Assembly (NCBI RefSeq): GCF_020096995.1 | Contig: NZ_CP083692.1 | Location: 992,001 to 1,056,000, forward strand | DNA from: Leucobacter sp. Psy1 | Lineage (GTDB): Bacteria; Actinomycetota; Actinomycetes; Actinomycetales; Microbacteriaceae | Direction: 5' to 3' | Length of the DNA stretch: 64,000 bases | Part shown: positions 42,268 through 50,978 of the stretch, piece by piece | How the letters are laid out: each line of letters begins with the position of its first letter | How positions within the stretch are numbered: the first letter of the stretch is position 1 | Notes under the pieces: model-generated | What the model was told of the DNA's origin: nothing | Seen by the model: the letters and a program-made list of their open reading frames with translations, nothing else | The model's database searches: none | Made by a program: the position numbers and the translations under genes

Positions 42268-42657
42268 ATGACCGAGAACCTGACCGATCGCACCGGCGCC
42301 CCGGTGTCGGTGGAGCTGCGGCACGGCAATCCGATCAGCGCCTTCACGGTGAGCCTCGGCACCGGAGAGCCTGTCGGCAAGGCCCAGTTCATCGACGGTG
42401 CCGGCTCGGAGCCGGAGCGCGTCTTCTTCCACACCGAGGTCGACGAGGCGTACGGCGGGCGTGGACTCGGCGGTCTGCTCGTGCGCGAGTCCCTCCGTGC
42501 GAGCCGGGAGGCGGGGATCACGGTGGTCCCGGTCTGCCCGCTGTTCGCGCGGCACCTCGAGACGCACGGCGAGGCCTACATCGCTGCAGGCGGCACGTTC
42601 CGCCGGCCGAAGCCCGCGGACCTCGCACGCGTGCGCGCGGCGGTCACCGGCGGTTGA
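42268..42657 (+). CDS. GNAT-like N-acetyltransferase (NATD1/COG2388 type)
   Basis: A 129-residue single-domain acetyltransferase. FHTEVDEAYGGRGLGGLLVRESL holds the acetyl-CoA pyrophosphate loop (Q/RxxGxG/A form: GGRGLG), and VVPVCPLFARHLETH the terminal block of the short COG2388 type. GGGAGG lies seven bases before ATG 42268. Protein target unknown. Confidence 0.85.
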   Translation: MTENLTDRTGAPVSVELRHGNPISAFTVSLGTGEPVGKAQFIDGAGSEPERVFFHTEVDEAYGGRGLGGLLVRESLRASREAGITVVPVCPLFARHLETHGEAYIAAGGTFRRPKPADLARVRAAVTGG

Positions 42658-42720
42658 GGATCTGCCGCTGTCATGGGCCGTTGTCGTCGACCTCTGGTCA
42701 TCGGCGTCTGCGCCGCGCGC

Positions 42721-44211
42721 TCAGTACGAGGAGTCGACGGTCATGAACACCGGATCGCCGTCGACGATGGTCGCCGCCACCCGCACGTGACGCGGGCGCG
42801 TGGCGAAGGGGTCGTTGTCGAGCAGTACCAGGTCACCGCGCGACCCGACTTTGACGGGGCCTGCCCCGTTCGTTGATGCGAACAGGGCCCGAGTCGTATC
42901 GATGCGCTCGTCGGGGTACCAGGGCGCATCGCCCTCGTCTGCGCGCCAAACGGCGGCATCGATGGCGAGCCAGGGGTCCAGGGCCGAGACGGGAGCGTCG
43001 GAGCCCAGCGCCAGCGGCACTCCCGCGTCGCTCAGGCTGCGCAGCATGAACGCTCGGTCGGCGCGATCCGCCCACACGTGATCCGTCACGGTGCGGTCGT
43101 CGAGCAGGTGGGCGGGCTGGACGCTCGCCCGGAGGGGCAGTGCGGCCATGCGCCCGACGTCCGAGCGGCGCATGAGTTGCGCGTGCTCGATGCTGCCCCT
43201 CGCGCCGGTCTGCTCGAAGGCCGAGAGCGCATCCGACACCGCTCGGTCGCCGATCGCGTGGAGTGCGACGTCGAGGCCGGCCGCGCTCGCCGTGGCGAGG
43301 AGCTCCACCAGGTGATCCTGCGAGATGTTCCGCTTGCCCCGCGGGTGCGGGCTCCCCGCGACGTAGGGGTCGCAGCAGTTCGCGGTCAGTGTGCCGAGCG
43401 ATCCGTCCGAGATGATCTTGAGCGGACCGAGCGTCACGAGGTCGGCGAGGGGGTCACCGGTGCGCAATCCGGAGTCGAGTACCTCGGTGAGCGCGTCCTC
43501 GTAGAATCCGGTGCGCACTCGGAGGCCGCCGAGCCCGGCGGCGACCCGGTCCGGCCAGGTGCGGTGGCTCGACTCGAACTCGAAGTCGGTGATGCCGACG
43601 ATGCCTCGCGAGGCGGCACCGTGCAGCGCGCTCTGCAACTGCTCGTGCTCGCTGCGCACCCCCTCGCCGAGCTCGGCGAGCCTCGCCATGACGGGGAACC
43701 AGTCGTTCTCATCGAGAATTCCTGCCCGGACGGGGAGGCCCAGTGCCCGGAGCGCCGCGGAGTTCACCCAGCCGTTGTGCGCGTCGCCGCCGATGAGGAC
43801 CACGGGTCGCGCTCCGGTCACGTCGTCGAGTGCAGCCACCGTCGCCGGTTCCTGCCACAGCGATGCCCGGTACCCCATTCCGATGAGCGCGCGGTCCTTA
43901 CCGACCCCTGACGCGTCGAGCGCGGCGACCGCGGGGCCGACGCGCCCGAGGAGGTCAGCAGGCGACGTCGTTCCGGTCAGATCCAGACGGTCGGAGAAAG
44001 CGGCCCAGGTCGTCATGTGGACGTGCTGGTCCCACAGGCCGGGGATCAGCCATCGGCCATCGGCGTCGAGCACGCCTCCGGACGGCGCCGGGGCGAGCGC
44101 ACCGGCCGGTGCGATCTCGTTGACGACGCCGCCGGTCACGCGGAGATCGACGAGGGGCCCGCCGCCCTCGGGGCGCACGACCCGCGCTCGAGTGATGACG
44201 AGGTCGGTCAT
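42721..44211 (-). CDS. YtcJ-like metal-dependent amidohydrolase
   Basis: A 496-residue amidohydrolase of the YtcJ type. Metal ligands are HVH in WDQHVHM, later His in ALHAIGDRAV and IEHAQLM, and Asp in LALGSDAPV. The TIM barrel sits between small beta-sandwich ends. Members hydrolyse formamide, exoenzyme or unknown amides. No operon partner on this strand. Confidence 0.88.
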   Translation of the reverse strand: MTDLVITRARVVRPEGGGPLVDLRVTGGVVNEIAPAGALAPAPSGGVLDADGRWLIPGLWDQHVHMTTWAAFSDRLDLTGTTSPADLLGRVGPAVAALDASGVGKDRALIGMGYRASLWQEPATVAALDDVTGARPVVLIGGDAHNGWVNSAALRALGLPVRAGILDENDWFPVMARLAELGEGVRSEHEQLQSALHGAASRGIVGITDFEFESSHRTWPDRVAAGLGGLRVRTGFYEDALTEVLDSGLRTGDPLADLVTLGPLKIISDGSLGTLTANCCDPYVAGSPHPRGKRNISQDHLVELLATASAAGLDVALHAIGDRAVSDALSAFEQTGARGSIEHAQLMRRSDVGRMAALPLRASVQPAHLLDDRTVTDHVWADRADRAFMLRSLSDAGVPLALGSDAPVSALDPWLAIDAAVWRADEGDAPWYPDERIDTTRALFASTNGAGPVKVGSRGDLVLLDNDPFATRPRHVRVAATIVDGDPVFMTVDSSY

Positions 44212-44257
44212 AGGAGAAGTGTAGCGACGCTCCGCCCGCCCCGATCCGACCCCGCGC

Positions 44258-44872
44258 CTACCCCGTGAAGAACTCGTGCACCAGCCTCCCGGCGATGATG
44301 AGCATGACGATGGCGACTCCGGCGTCGAGGATCCTCCAGGCGCGCGGGTTCGCGAACAGGGGCGTCAGCGCGCGCGCCCCGTAGCCGAGGGCGAAGAACC
44401 ACGCGAGGCTGGCGGCGGCGCCTCCGGCGACGAACCACCACCGCCCTGGGTCTCCCTGGGCATTGCCGATGGAGCCCATGAGCACCATGGTGTCGAGGTA
44501 CACGTGCGGGTTGAGGTACGTGATCGCGAGGCAGGCGAGCACGGTGCGCCGTAAAGAACGCGACTCGCCGGCGCCTGTGACCATTGCTGCGGGGCGCATG
44601 GCTCGTCGCGCCGCGGTCACGGCGTATCCGAGCAGAAAGAGCACGCCGCCCCACAGGACGACATCGAGTACGAGGGGAGCGCGTGCGACCACAAAACCGA
44701 TCCCGGCGACGCCGACGAACTCGAGCAGAGCATCGGTGAGGCCGCAGATGAGCACGACCGGGAGAACGTGGCGGCGCTGGATGCCCTGCCTGAGGACGAA
44801 CGCGTTCTGGGCGCCGATCGCGACGATCAGCGAGAGTCCGCTGCCGGCGCCGAGGAGAAATGGGGTGAACAC
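44258..44872 (-). CDS. lysE: LysE/ArgO-type amino-acid exporter
   Basis: A 204-residue exporter with five to six hydrophobic segments. IVAIGAQNAFVLRQGI near the start, and ITYLNPHVYLDTMVLMGSIG with the family Asn-Pro, are LysE hallmarks. It exports Lys and Arg, preventing their toxic build-up. Divergent from a LysR of the LysG/ArgP type. The divergent region 44873-44963 is the probable control site. Confidence 0.92.
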   Translation of the reverse strand: MFTPFLLGAGSGLSLIVAIGAQNAFVLRQGIQRRHVLPVVLICGLTDALLEFVGVAGIGFVVARAPLVLDVVLWGGVLFLLGYAVTAARRAMRPAAMVTGAGESRSLRRTVLACLAITYLNPHVYLDTMVLMGSIGNAQGDPGRWWFVAGGAAASLAWFFALGYGARALTPLFANPRAWRILDAGVAIVMLIIAGRLVHEFFTG

Positions 44873-44963
44873 GGAGACGACGTTACGGTCCGAGGCCCGT
44901 GTCTCGCATCTGCAGCATACCTAAACTTTCTACAGTTGCATGAATTCTGCTTCACTAGGACGC

Positions 44964-45848
44964 ATGCAGCTCCCGATCGAGTATCTGAGTACGTTTGCGA
45001 CCATCGTGCGAGAGGGGAGCTTCGAGGGTGCCGCCCGCGCACTCCGCGTGACCCCTTCTGCGATCAGTCAGCGCGTCCGCCTCATGGAGGAGCGAGTGGG
45101 ATCGGTCCTGCTGCAGCGCAGCCGGCCCGTCGCGGTGACGGAAGCCGGAGCGACACTCCTGCGCGCCGCCCGGCAGATCGACCGCGTCGTCGACGACGTC
45201 GCCCGTGAGCTCGGCGACGGTTCAGTGCGCGGCGCCGTGGTACCGATCGTGGTGAACGCCGATTCGCTGGCGACCTGGTTCATGCCGGCGCTGGCGCGAG
45301 CGGCACGCGAGACTGACGCGCGCTTCGAGGTGCTCCGCGCCGATGAGACCGTCTCGACCGAGCAGTTGCGCCGCGGCGCCGCCATGGCGGCGGTGACCGC
45401 CACACGAGCGGCCGTGCCAGGGTGCGTCTCGCATCGCCTGGGACGGATGCGCTATCGGGCCGTGGCGAGCCCAGCCTTCGCCGCAGCGCACTTCGGTGAG
45501 GGCGTGACGCCGAGCGCGCTGGCCACCGCGCCCATGCTCGAGTTCGACCGGCACGATGTCTTCCAGCAGCGGTTCGTCAGGCGCATCACCCGGGCCGCGA
45601 TCGATCCTCCCAGGCATTTCGTGCCCTCTTCGTCCGAGTTCGCGCGAGCCATCGAGCTGGACATGGGGTGGGGCATGCTCCCGGCGGCGCAGTGCGACGC
45701 GCAGCTGGCGCAGGGCAGTCTCGTCGAGCTCGGCGCTGATTCCTCGATCGCGCTCGCCCTCTACTGGCAGCGGTGGAACCTCGAATCGCCGATGCTCGAC
45801 GCGCTCACTCGGGTGATCACCGAGGCGGCCGCCGAGTCCCTCGAGTGA
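44964..45848 (+). CDS. lysG: LysG/ArgP-type LysR regulator
   Basis: A 294-residue LysR regulator: HTH from LSTFATIVREGSFEGAARALRVTPSAISQRVRLMEE, effector domain with VNADSLATWFMPAL, the block shared by ArgP/LysG proteins. It activates lysE when Lys, Arg or His builds up. AGGA lies before ATG 44964; an ATG 44940 has none. Confidence 0.9.
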   Translation: MQLPIEYLSTFATIVREGSFEGAARALRVTPSAISQRVRLMEERVGSVLLQRSRPVAVTEAGATLLRAARQIDRVVDDVARELGDGSVRGAVVPIVVNADSLATWFMPALARAARETDARFEVLRADETVSTEQLRRGAAMAAVTATRAAVPGCVSHRLGRMRYRAVASPAFAAAHFGEGVTPSALATAPMLEFDRHDVFQQRFVRRITRAAIDPPRHFVPSSSEFARAIELDMGWGMLPAAQCDAQLAQGSLVELGADSSIALALYWQRWNLESPMLDALTRVITEAAAESLE

Positions 45849-45876
45849 TACCTCGGGTCGGTGACGATCTCCCGGC

Positions 45877-47628
45877 TCAGGTGCGGGGGAGCCTGATCCG
45901 GAACTCCGTTCCCTCGCCCTCAGTGCTCGAGACGTCCATCTGACCGCCGTGCGCGAGGACGATCGCGCGCGTGATGGTGAGTCCGAGCCCCACGCCCTGC
46001 ACGGCGTTTCGCGTGGCGGTCGACGCCCGGAAGAACCGGGTGAAGAGCTGGCCCTGCTCGTCGGCGGGGATCCCGATGCCCGTGTCGCGGACGGAGATCT
46101 CCGAGGTCCGCGATTCGTCGGTCACGGTGACGCGCACCTCGCCGCCGGCCGGAGTGAACTTGATGGCATTGGATAGCAGATTGTCGATCGCCTGCCCGAG
46201 TCTGCCCGGGTCTGCCTGGAGCTGCACGGGGTGGTCGGGGACAGTGAGCACGAGTGCGACGCCCTGCCGGTCCGCGTGGGGTGCGGCCGAGGTGACGGCC
46301 GTCGAGGCGAGCGCAGCGACGTCGGTGTCCACGGGGTCGAGGGGGAAACGACCCGATTCGACCTGGGCGGTGAAGAGGAGATCGCCGACGAGCGCGAGGA
46401 GGCGGCCGGCATTTCGCTCGATGATATCGACGAAGCTCAGCTGCTCGGCGGTGAGCGGTGCGCCGGGGTTGTCGCGCAGGAGATCGAGGAAGCCGATGAT
46501 CGAGCTGAGCGGGGTGCGGAGCTCGTGAGAGATCATGCCCACGAACTCGTCCTTCATTCTGACCACCTCGACGGTCCTCGTCTCGTCGGTCACGACGAGG
46601 AGGTAGCCGTGCTGGTGGCCGTCGCCCCCGGTGCGACGGGTGACGGTGAGGCGCGCGGGAACCTCTGAGCCGCTCGATGTGAGAATCGGAATGTCGAGCT
46701 CGACGTGCTCGCCGGCCTCAACCCGTTCGAAGAGGACCTGCGCACCGGTCTTGGGTGACGAACCTGGCACAGACTCCGATGACGCATTGCACTCGCGATC
46801 GTCGACGAGTGCGCGGAGCGAACGGTCGGGGAACAGGTCAGTGATTGTTCCTCCGGCGAGCGCTTCGGCGGCAGCGCGGCCGAACAGGTGCTCGGCGCCA
46901 GGGTTCCATGCCGTGATCCGGCCATCGGCGTCGACCGCGATGACCGCCTGCGCGGTGATGGAGTCCCACAGGCTTTCGAAGGACGCGAGGAGCGCCTGGT
47001 ACTCGGCCTGACTTTCGCGCAGGCGCTGCACCATCGCCTGGTTCTCGGTGAGCGCCTGTGCCCGCTCATTCGCGAGCGCTTCGGCCTGTCGCGTGCGAGC
47101 GCGTTGCTGACGAGAGAGCTCATTCACCACGCCAGCCACCGTCGCGAAGACCAGAGGCGACACCACCCCGCGGAACCAGTCCGCCGCGCTCTCTGGAGGG
47201 TTTGCGATGTAGGGGAGCAGGATCATGAACGAGGTCAACCCGACGATCACGAAGACGTATCTGATGCCGGGGGCGGCGGCGAGCCACACCACCGGAATCA
47301 AGACGAGTGCGCCGTACAGCGACTGCGCACCCCCGGTCCCCGCGCGGAACAACCCGAACGCGATGATGTCGACCATCGGGATGATGTACACCCATTTGCC
47401 CGGAACCACTCCACGTGCGCTGATGACCGCGGCGACTACGGTGACCGCGACGATCAAGCCGATCCCGGCAAAGGCCACCGGCTCCGACGAGAAGTCGATG
47501 TCGGGGACGAACGAGGTGAGGATCACCGCGAGCAGCAGCGCCAGGAACGACGGCATCTGCTTGAGGAGCGGCGTCGGTTGATCGAGGAAGCGGTGCCAGC
47601 GGCTTTCGGGCGGAGCCGTGCGGGTCAC
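45877..47628 (-). CDS. PAS-containing sensor histidine kinase
   Basis: A 583-residue kinase. N-terminal membrane part with five to six helices (about 25-165, no recognised ligand domain), a short coiled coil, PAS domain (about 210-330, opening with AVIAVDADGRITAWNPGAE), DHp helices with phospho-His near residue 367 in MISHELRTPL, and an ATPase with N box NLLSNAIKFTP, G1 DTGIGIP and G2 GVGLGLT. GTG start at 47628 overlaps the stop of the 55-residue gene (GTGA). No dedicated response regulator adjoins it; the receiver in the operon is at 50978-52021, fused to a deacetylase. Confidence 0.9.
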   Translation of the reverse strand: MTRTAPPESRWHRFLDQPTPLLKQMPSFLALLLAVILTSFVPDIDFSSEPVAFAGIGLIVAVTVVAAVISARGVVPGKWVYIIPMVDIIAFGLFRAGTGGAQSLYGALVLIPVVWLAAAPGIRYVFVIVGLTSFMILLPYIANPPESAADWFRGVVSPLVFATVAGVVNELSRQQRARTRQAEALANERAQALTENQAMVQRLRESQAEYQALLASFESLWDSITAQAVIAVDADGRITAWNPGAEHLFGRAAAEALAGGTITDLFPDRSLRALVDDRECNASSESVPGSSPKTGAQVLFERVEAGEHVELDIPILTSSGSEVPARLTVTRRTGGDGHQHGYLLVVTDETRTVEVVRMKDEFVGMISHELRTPLSSIIGFLDLLRDNPGAPLTAEQLSFVDIIERNAGRLLALVGDLLFTAQVESGRFPLDPVDTDVAALASTAVTSAAPHADRQGVALVLTVPDHPVQLQADPGRLGQAIDNLLSNAIKFTPAGGEVRVTVTDESRTSEISVRDTGIGIPADEQGQLFTRFFRASTATRNAVQGVGLGLTITRAIVLAHGGQMDVSSTEGEGTEFRIRLPRT

Positions 47629-47792
47629 AGGAAGCACCCTCTGAGCACGACGATGCCCGCGACCACCACGAGCGCGATGAGGGCCTGGGGAATGAGGCGC
47701 CACTCGCTCCGGCGATCAGCGTCGATCTCGATCGACTCGTCGATCCCCGCGACCGATTCCGGCTCGGGAGCCCGGTGCCTGCCATCGCTCAT
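47625..47792 (-). CDS. 55-residue single-pass membrane protein
   Basis: A 55-residue gene joined by four-base overlaps to both the GT2 and kinase genes, which supports its reality. The first 31 residues are polar and acidic; one hydrophobic helix (about 33-51, PQALIALVVVAGIVVLRGC) ends at the C-terminus. No homologue is recognised. It could be a small regulator linking sensor and synthase, or a polymer-assembly subunit. Confidence 0.72.
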   Translation of the reverse strand: MSDGRHRAPEPESVAGIDESIEIDADRRSEWRLIPQALIALVVVAGIVVLRGCFL

Positions 47793-49276
47793 GAGACCAC
47801 TCTCCCGACTTTCTCCGTCTTCACCCACGACGCATCGGCCCGGCGCCACTCCTTGATGTACGAGTCCACCGTGATCGCGCAGAGCAGTGAGCCGTACCCG
47901 AACACGTAGATGCAGAGCCCTGCCAGGAACCTGCCTCCCGGGAGGCGCTCGAGCCACCGCGCGGCCCAGGCTCCCAGCAGCGAGAGCGGGCCCCAGAGAT
48001 AGAGGATCGCACTCACCACGAACCGGTCGCGCGGAGTGAGTGCGCCGATCCAGTCCACGAGCAGCGTCTCGAAGACGCTCGGGAAGATCGCGATCGCCAT
48101 GAGGATCATCGCGCCGAGTCCGGGGAAGAGCAGCGCTTCACGCCACGAGCTCCGTCCCGTGCGTCCATCCAGCTGCACGGCGAAGATGATCGAGTAGAGA
48201 TACGTGCACGCTGCGAGGATCCACATGAAGCGGAAGACGGGCTCCGCGATGTCGCTGTGCAGCACGAGCAGCGTCATCAGCCCGGCAGCTGCGAGCAGCA
48301 TGAACACGGGCAGTAGGAGGATGCTGAACCAGCTGATCCCGAACGAGAGGCTGCCGAGCCGGTGCGCACGGCTCGGCCTGAACCACAGCCTGCGGTAGAT
48401 CGACGTGAGCTGCACGTTGCCGCGCGCCCACCTCAGGCGCTGCTTCCATAGCGCGTCGACGGTGCGCGGTTCCTCGGCGAGGACGACGGCGTGCGGCTCG
48501 AACACCATGCGCCGCCCGTGCAGTTGCCCCTCGAACGTCGTCATGGTGTCCTCGGCGAGGGTGCCCGTCGGAATGCGCCCGCCGATCGCCTCGAGATTCG
48601 CACGCGAGTGCAACTGGGCACCGCCCGCGAGGCATGCCACGGCACCGAGCACGTTCTGCGTGCGTCGCGATCCGAGCTGCGCCAGCACGTACTCCATACC
48701 GATGAACCGCGTGAGATAGTTGCGATCCTGACTGCCTTCGGCGATGTAGGCGGTGACCGCCCCAACCCGTTCGTCGGCGAGGTGCCGCGTCATCTTCCGC
48801 AGCGAGTCGCGCGCGAAGATGACATCGGCGTCCATGATGAGCACCGCCTCGGCCCAGTCCTCCGCAAGGACTCGCGAGATCCCGTGATTGAGCGTGTGCG
48901 CTTTCCCCTCGCCGCCGACGTCGCGCCGCAGGTGGAAGACCCGGCCGGGGTGTGCTGCGGCGCGCCGCAGCACCTCATCGGGCGTGTGGTCGGTGGACGC
49001 GTCATCGACGACGTAGATCCGCAACCGATCGTCCGGGTACTCGAGGCTCAGCATGCGTTCGATCGAAGCGCCGATGACGAGCCCCTCGTTCCACGCCGGC
49101 ACGATCACGGCGACGCGCGGGGCATACGGTGCCGCGCGACGGTAGTGATTCTTCAACGCGTGGAGCGGGAGCACCAGGAACTGGTAGAGCGTGTTGAAGA
49201 CCGGAGTGGTACCGACGAGCACGCACGCCAGCAGGAAGACGACGTACGCGATCTCGAAACCGGTCAGTTCGCTCAT
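47789..49276 (-). CDS. Processive family-2 glycosyltransferase (HAS/PgaC-like)
   Basis: A 495-residue membrane glycosyltransferase of the hyaluronan synthase/PgaC/BcsA group. Catalytic features: VVDDAST (Asp91-92), DAD (149-151), AEDT (Asp253), and Q279RLRW as the QxxRW acceptor motif that marks a processive enzyme. About six hydrophobic segments: one or two N-terminal (11-40), the rest after residue 300. Polymerises a UDP-sugar, probably N-acetylglucosamine or a relative, and moves it through the membrane. ATGA overlap with the PHP gene. Confidence 0.9.
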   Translation of the reverse strand: MSELTGFEIAYVVFLLACVLVGTTPVFNTLYQFLVLPLHALKNHYRRAAPYAPRVAVIVPAWNEGLVIGASIERMLSLEYPDDRLRIYVVDDASTDHTPDEVLRRAAAHPGRVFHLRRDVGGEGKAHTLNHGISRVLAEDWAEAVLIMDADVIFARDSLRKMTRHLADERVGAVTAYIAEGSQDRNYLTRFIGMEYVLAQLGSRRTQNVLGAVACLAGGAQLHSRANLEAIGGRIPTGTLAEDTMTTFEGQLHGRRMVFEPHAVVLAEEPRTVDALWKQRLRWARGNVQLTSIYRRLWFRPSRAHRLGSLSFGISWFSILLLPVFMLLAAAGLMTLLVLHSDIAEPVFRFMWILAACTYLYSIIFAVQLDGRTGRSSWREALLFPGLGAMILMAIAIFPSVFETLLVDWIGALTPRDRFVVSAILYLWGPLSLLGAWAARWLERLPGGRFLAGLCIYVFGYGSLLCAITVDSYIKEWRRADASWVKTEKVGRVVS

Positions 49277-49992
49277 GCCTGCCCACCAGGATCATCCAGC
49301 AGGGTGCGCACGCGGTCGTAGCGCCCCACATCCGCCGCGACATGACTGTCGGTCGAGGCGACGAGCGCGGCGCCGGCCTGACGGAGCGCTCGGAGCGAAT
49401 CCGGAGTCGGGCAGCCCCACTTCTCATTCACCTCGACGAGCGTGTCCGTGCGCGCCGCAGTGCTCGCCCAGGCGGCGATGCGCTCGCCGCCGAGCTGAGC
49501 TTCGGAGAGCCCCACCTTCGGCAGGATCGAGAAGCAGTGGGCGAGCTGATTCCCCGGGTATCGCTCCATGGCCGTGATCAGGGCCTCGACCAGCGTGTCG
49601 AGGGCGTCCTCCGCTTGCCACCCGTCCGCGAGACGCTCGCGGACGGCACCGGGGCCGATCGGACCAGCGGACGTCGGGAACTGATGATCGGCGATGAGGA
49701 TCCGGTCGATGCCTGCGGGAAGCGCGGGGGCGTCGAGTCCGCCGGTCGTGTCGAGGAGCTTCGCTTCGACGCCGGTGACGACCGTGAGGCCCTCCGGCAC
49801 CGTGAGGGCGCCGACCGCGGCGACGAACTCGGGCACCCAGGTGGTGCTCACGCGCACGTGATCGACAAGGCGGAGCGTATCGAGTCCGGCGTCATGCGCC
49901 GCGCTGACGTTCTCGGCGAGCGTGGAGACCGCGTCGTCGGAGAACGTCGAGTGGACGTGGTGATCGCCGCGGAGGAGGGCCGCCGTGCTCAC
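49273..49992 (-). CDS. PHP-domain phosphoesterase
   Basis: A 239-residue single-domain PHP protein: HVHSTFSDD motif I (metal site), LVDHVR and the later His/Asp in LVASTDSHVAADVG. Such domains include histidinol phosphatase and polymerase-associated phosphatases. No HisK-type sequence context is evident. In this operon it may clip a phosphate from a sugar intermediate or lipid carrier. Joined by ATGA to neighbours. Confidence 0.87.
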   Translation of the reverse strand: MSTAALLRGDHHVHSTFSDDAVSTLAENVSAAHDAGLDTLRLVDHVRVSTTWVPEFVAAVGALTVPEGLTVVTGVEAKLLDTTGGLDAPALPAGIDRILIADHQFPTSAGPIGPGAVRERLADGWQAEDALDTLVEALITAMERYPGNQLAHCFSILPKVGLSEAQLGGERIAAWASTAARTDTLVEVNEKWGCPTPDSLRALRQAGAALVASTDSHVAADVGRYDRVRTLLDDPGGQA

Positions 49993-50978
49993 GCGTCGTC
50001 CTGATGGCCGGCGTGAGGCGACTCGAGGACGTCGGCGACCTCGACGATGACGTCCTCGAGGAAGCGGACGGACGCGATCTCCCGGAAATCGACGCGAGCC
50101 GGGATCTCGCGGTCGAGGAACAGATCGACGACGAGCGACGGGATGTCGACACCAGCGGCGATCGTCAACGGAAGCGCGCCGGGGAAGCGGGGGTTCACCT
50201 CGAGCAGCATGGCACGGCCGGCGCGATCGCGCCGCAGCTGCACGTTGGCTACTCCGACCAGGCCGATGGCGCGCGCGACCGCGGCGGCCGTTTCTTCGAG
50301 TTCCGGATCCCGCACGGTGCGCCCGGCGATCGAGACGCCCGAGTCGACGCGCGCCCGGGTGCGCGGCACCGCGGCCACGACCGAACCCGAGGCGTCGGCG
50401 ATGACATCGACCGAGTACTCTTCACCGGGCAGGAGATCCTGAACGATGAGCCCCTCGTCGGTCGGCAAAGCTTCGAGCGCTGCGCGATCCTCGACGCGTC
50501 GGATGCCCCGGCTCCCTGCGCCCTGCCGGGGCTTCGCGAACACCGGGAACTCCCAGTCCACCGCGAGTGCATCGGGGCCGGCAAGTACGGTGCGCGGCGC
50601 CCGGCCAGTGCTCGCGCACCGTTCGGCGAGGGCGAGCTTGTCGAGCGAGACCTCCAAGGTGTCGGCGGAGGGTGCGGCGAGCACCGCGGGTTTCAGCTCT
50701 TCGCGTCGACCCGCAAGTGCGAGGAGTTCGACGTCGACCGTCGAGATCACGAGATCCAGGTCGTCCGCTGCGACCATGTCGGCTATCGCGGTCACGAATG
50801 TCGTGTCCTTGCCAGGGGGGAGGAGCCTACGGTGCGCGGGGGGCACGAGGTAGAGGCCGCTCGCCCAGCCGTCCATATCCGCGGCGAATACCGTCACATC
50901 GCTGCGATGCAGCAGGGATCGGATCACCGCCACCCCCGCAGGGCCACCGGCACCGGTCACGAGTACGCGTGCAGTCAT
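49989..50978 (-). CDS. ATP-grasp ligase, carbamoyl-phosphate-synthase-like
   Basis: A 329-residue ATP-grasp protein: Rossmann-like preatp-grasp VLVTGAGGPAGVAVIRSLL, SLDKLALAERC, FPVFAKPRQGAGSRGIRRV (ATP loop) and LLEVNPRFPGALPLT with the Mg ligands Glu and Asn. Such enzymes join a carboxylate to an amine or thiol through an acyl phosphate. In the operon it may add a residue to the amine freed by the deacetylase, but that is inference. It starts in TGATG (one-base) overlap with the deacetylase stop. Confidence 0.87.
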   Translation of the reverse strand: MTARVLVTGAGGPAGVAVIRSLLHRSDVTVFAADMDGWASGLYLVPPAHRRLLPPGKDTTFVTAIADMVAADDLDLVISTVDVELLALAGRREELKPAVLAAPSADTLEVSLDKLALAERCASTGRAPRTVLAGPDALAVDWEFPVFAKPRQGAGSRGIRRVEDRAALEALPTDEGLIVQDLLPGEEYSVDVIADASGSVVAAVPRTRARVDSGVSIAGRTVRDPELEETAAAVARAIGLVGVANVQLRRDRAGRAMLLEVNPRFPGALPLTIAAGVDIPSLVVDLFLDREIPARVDFREIASVRFLEDVIVEVADVLESPHAGHQDDA

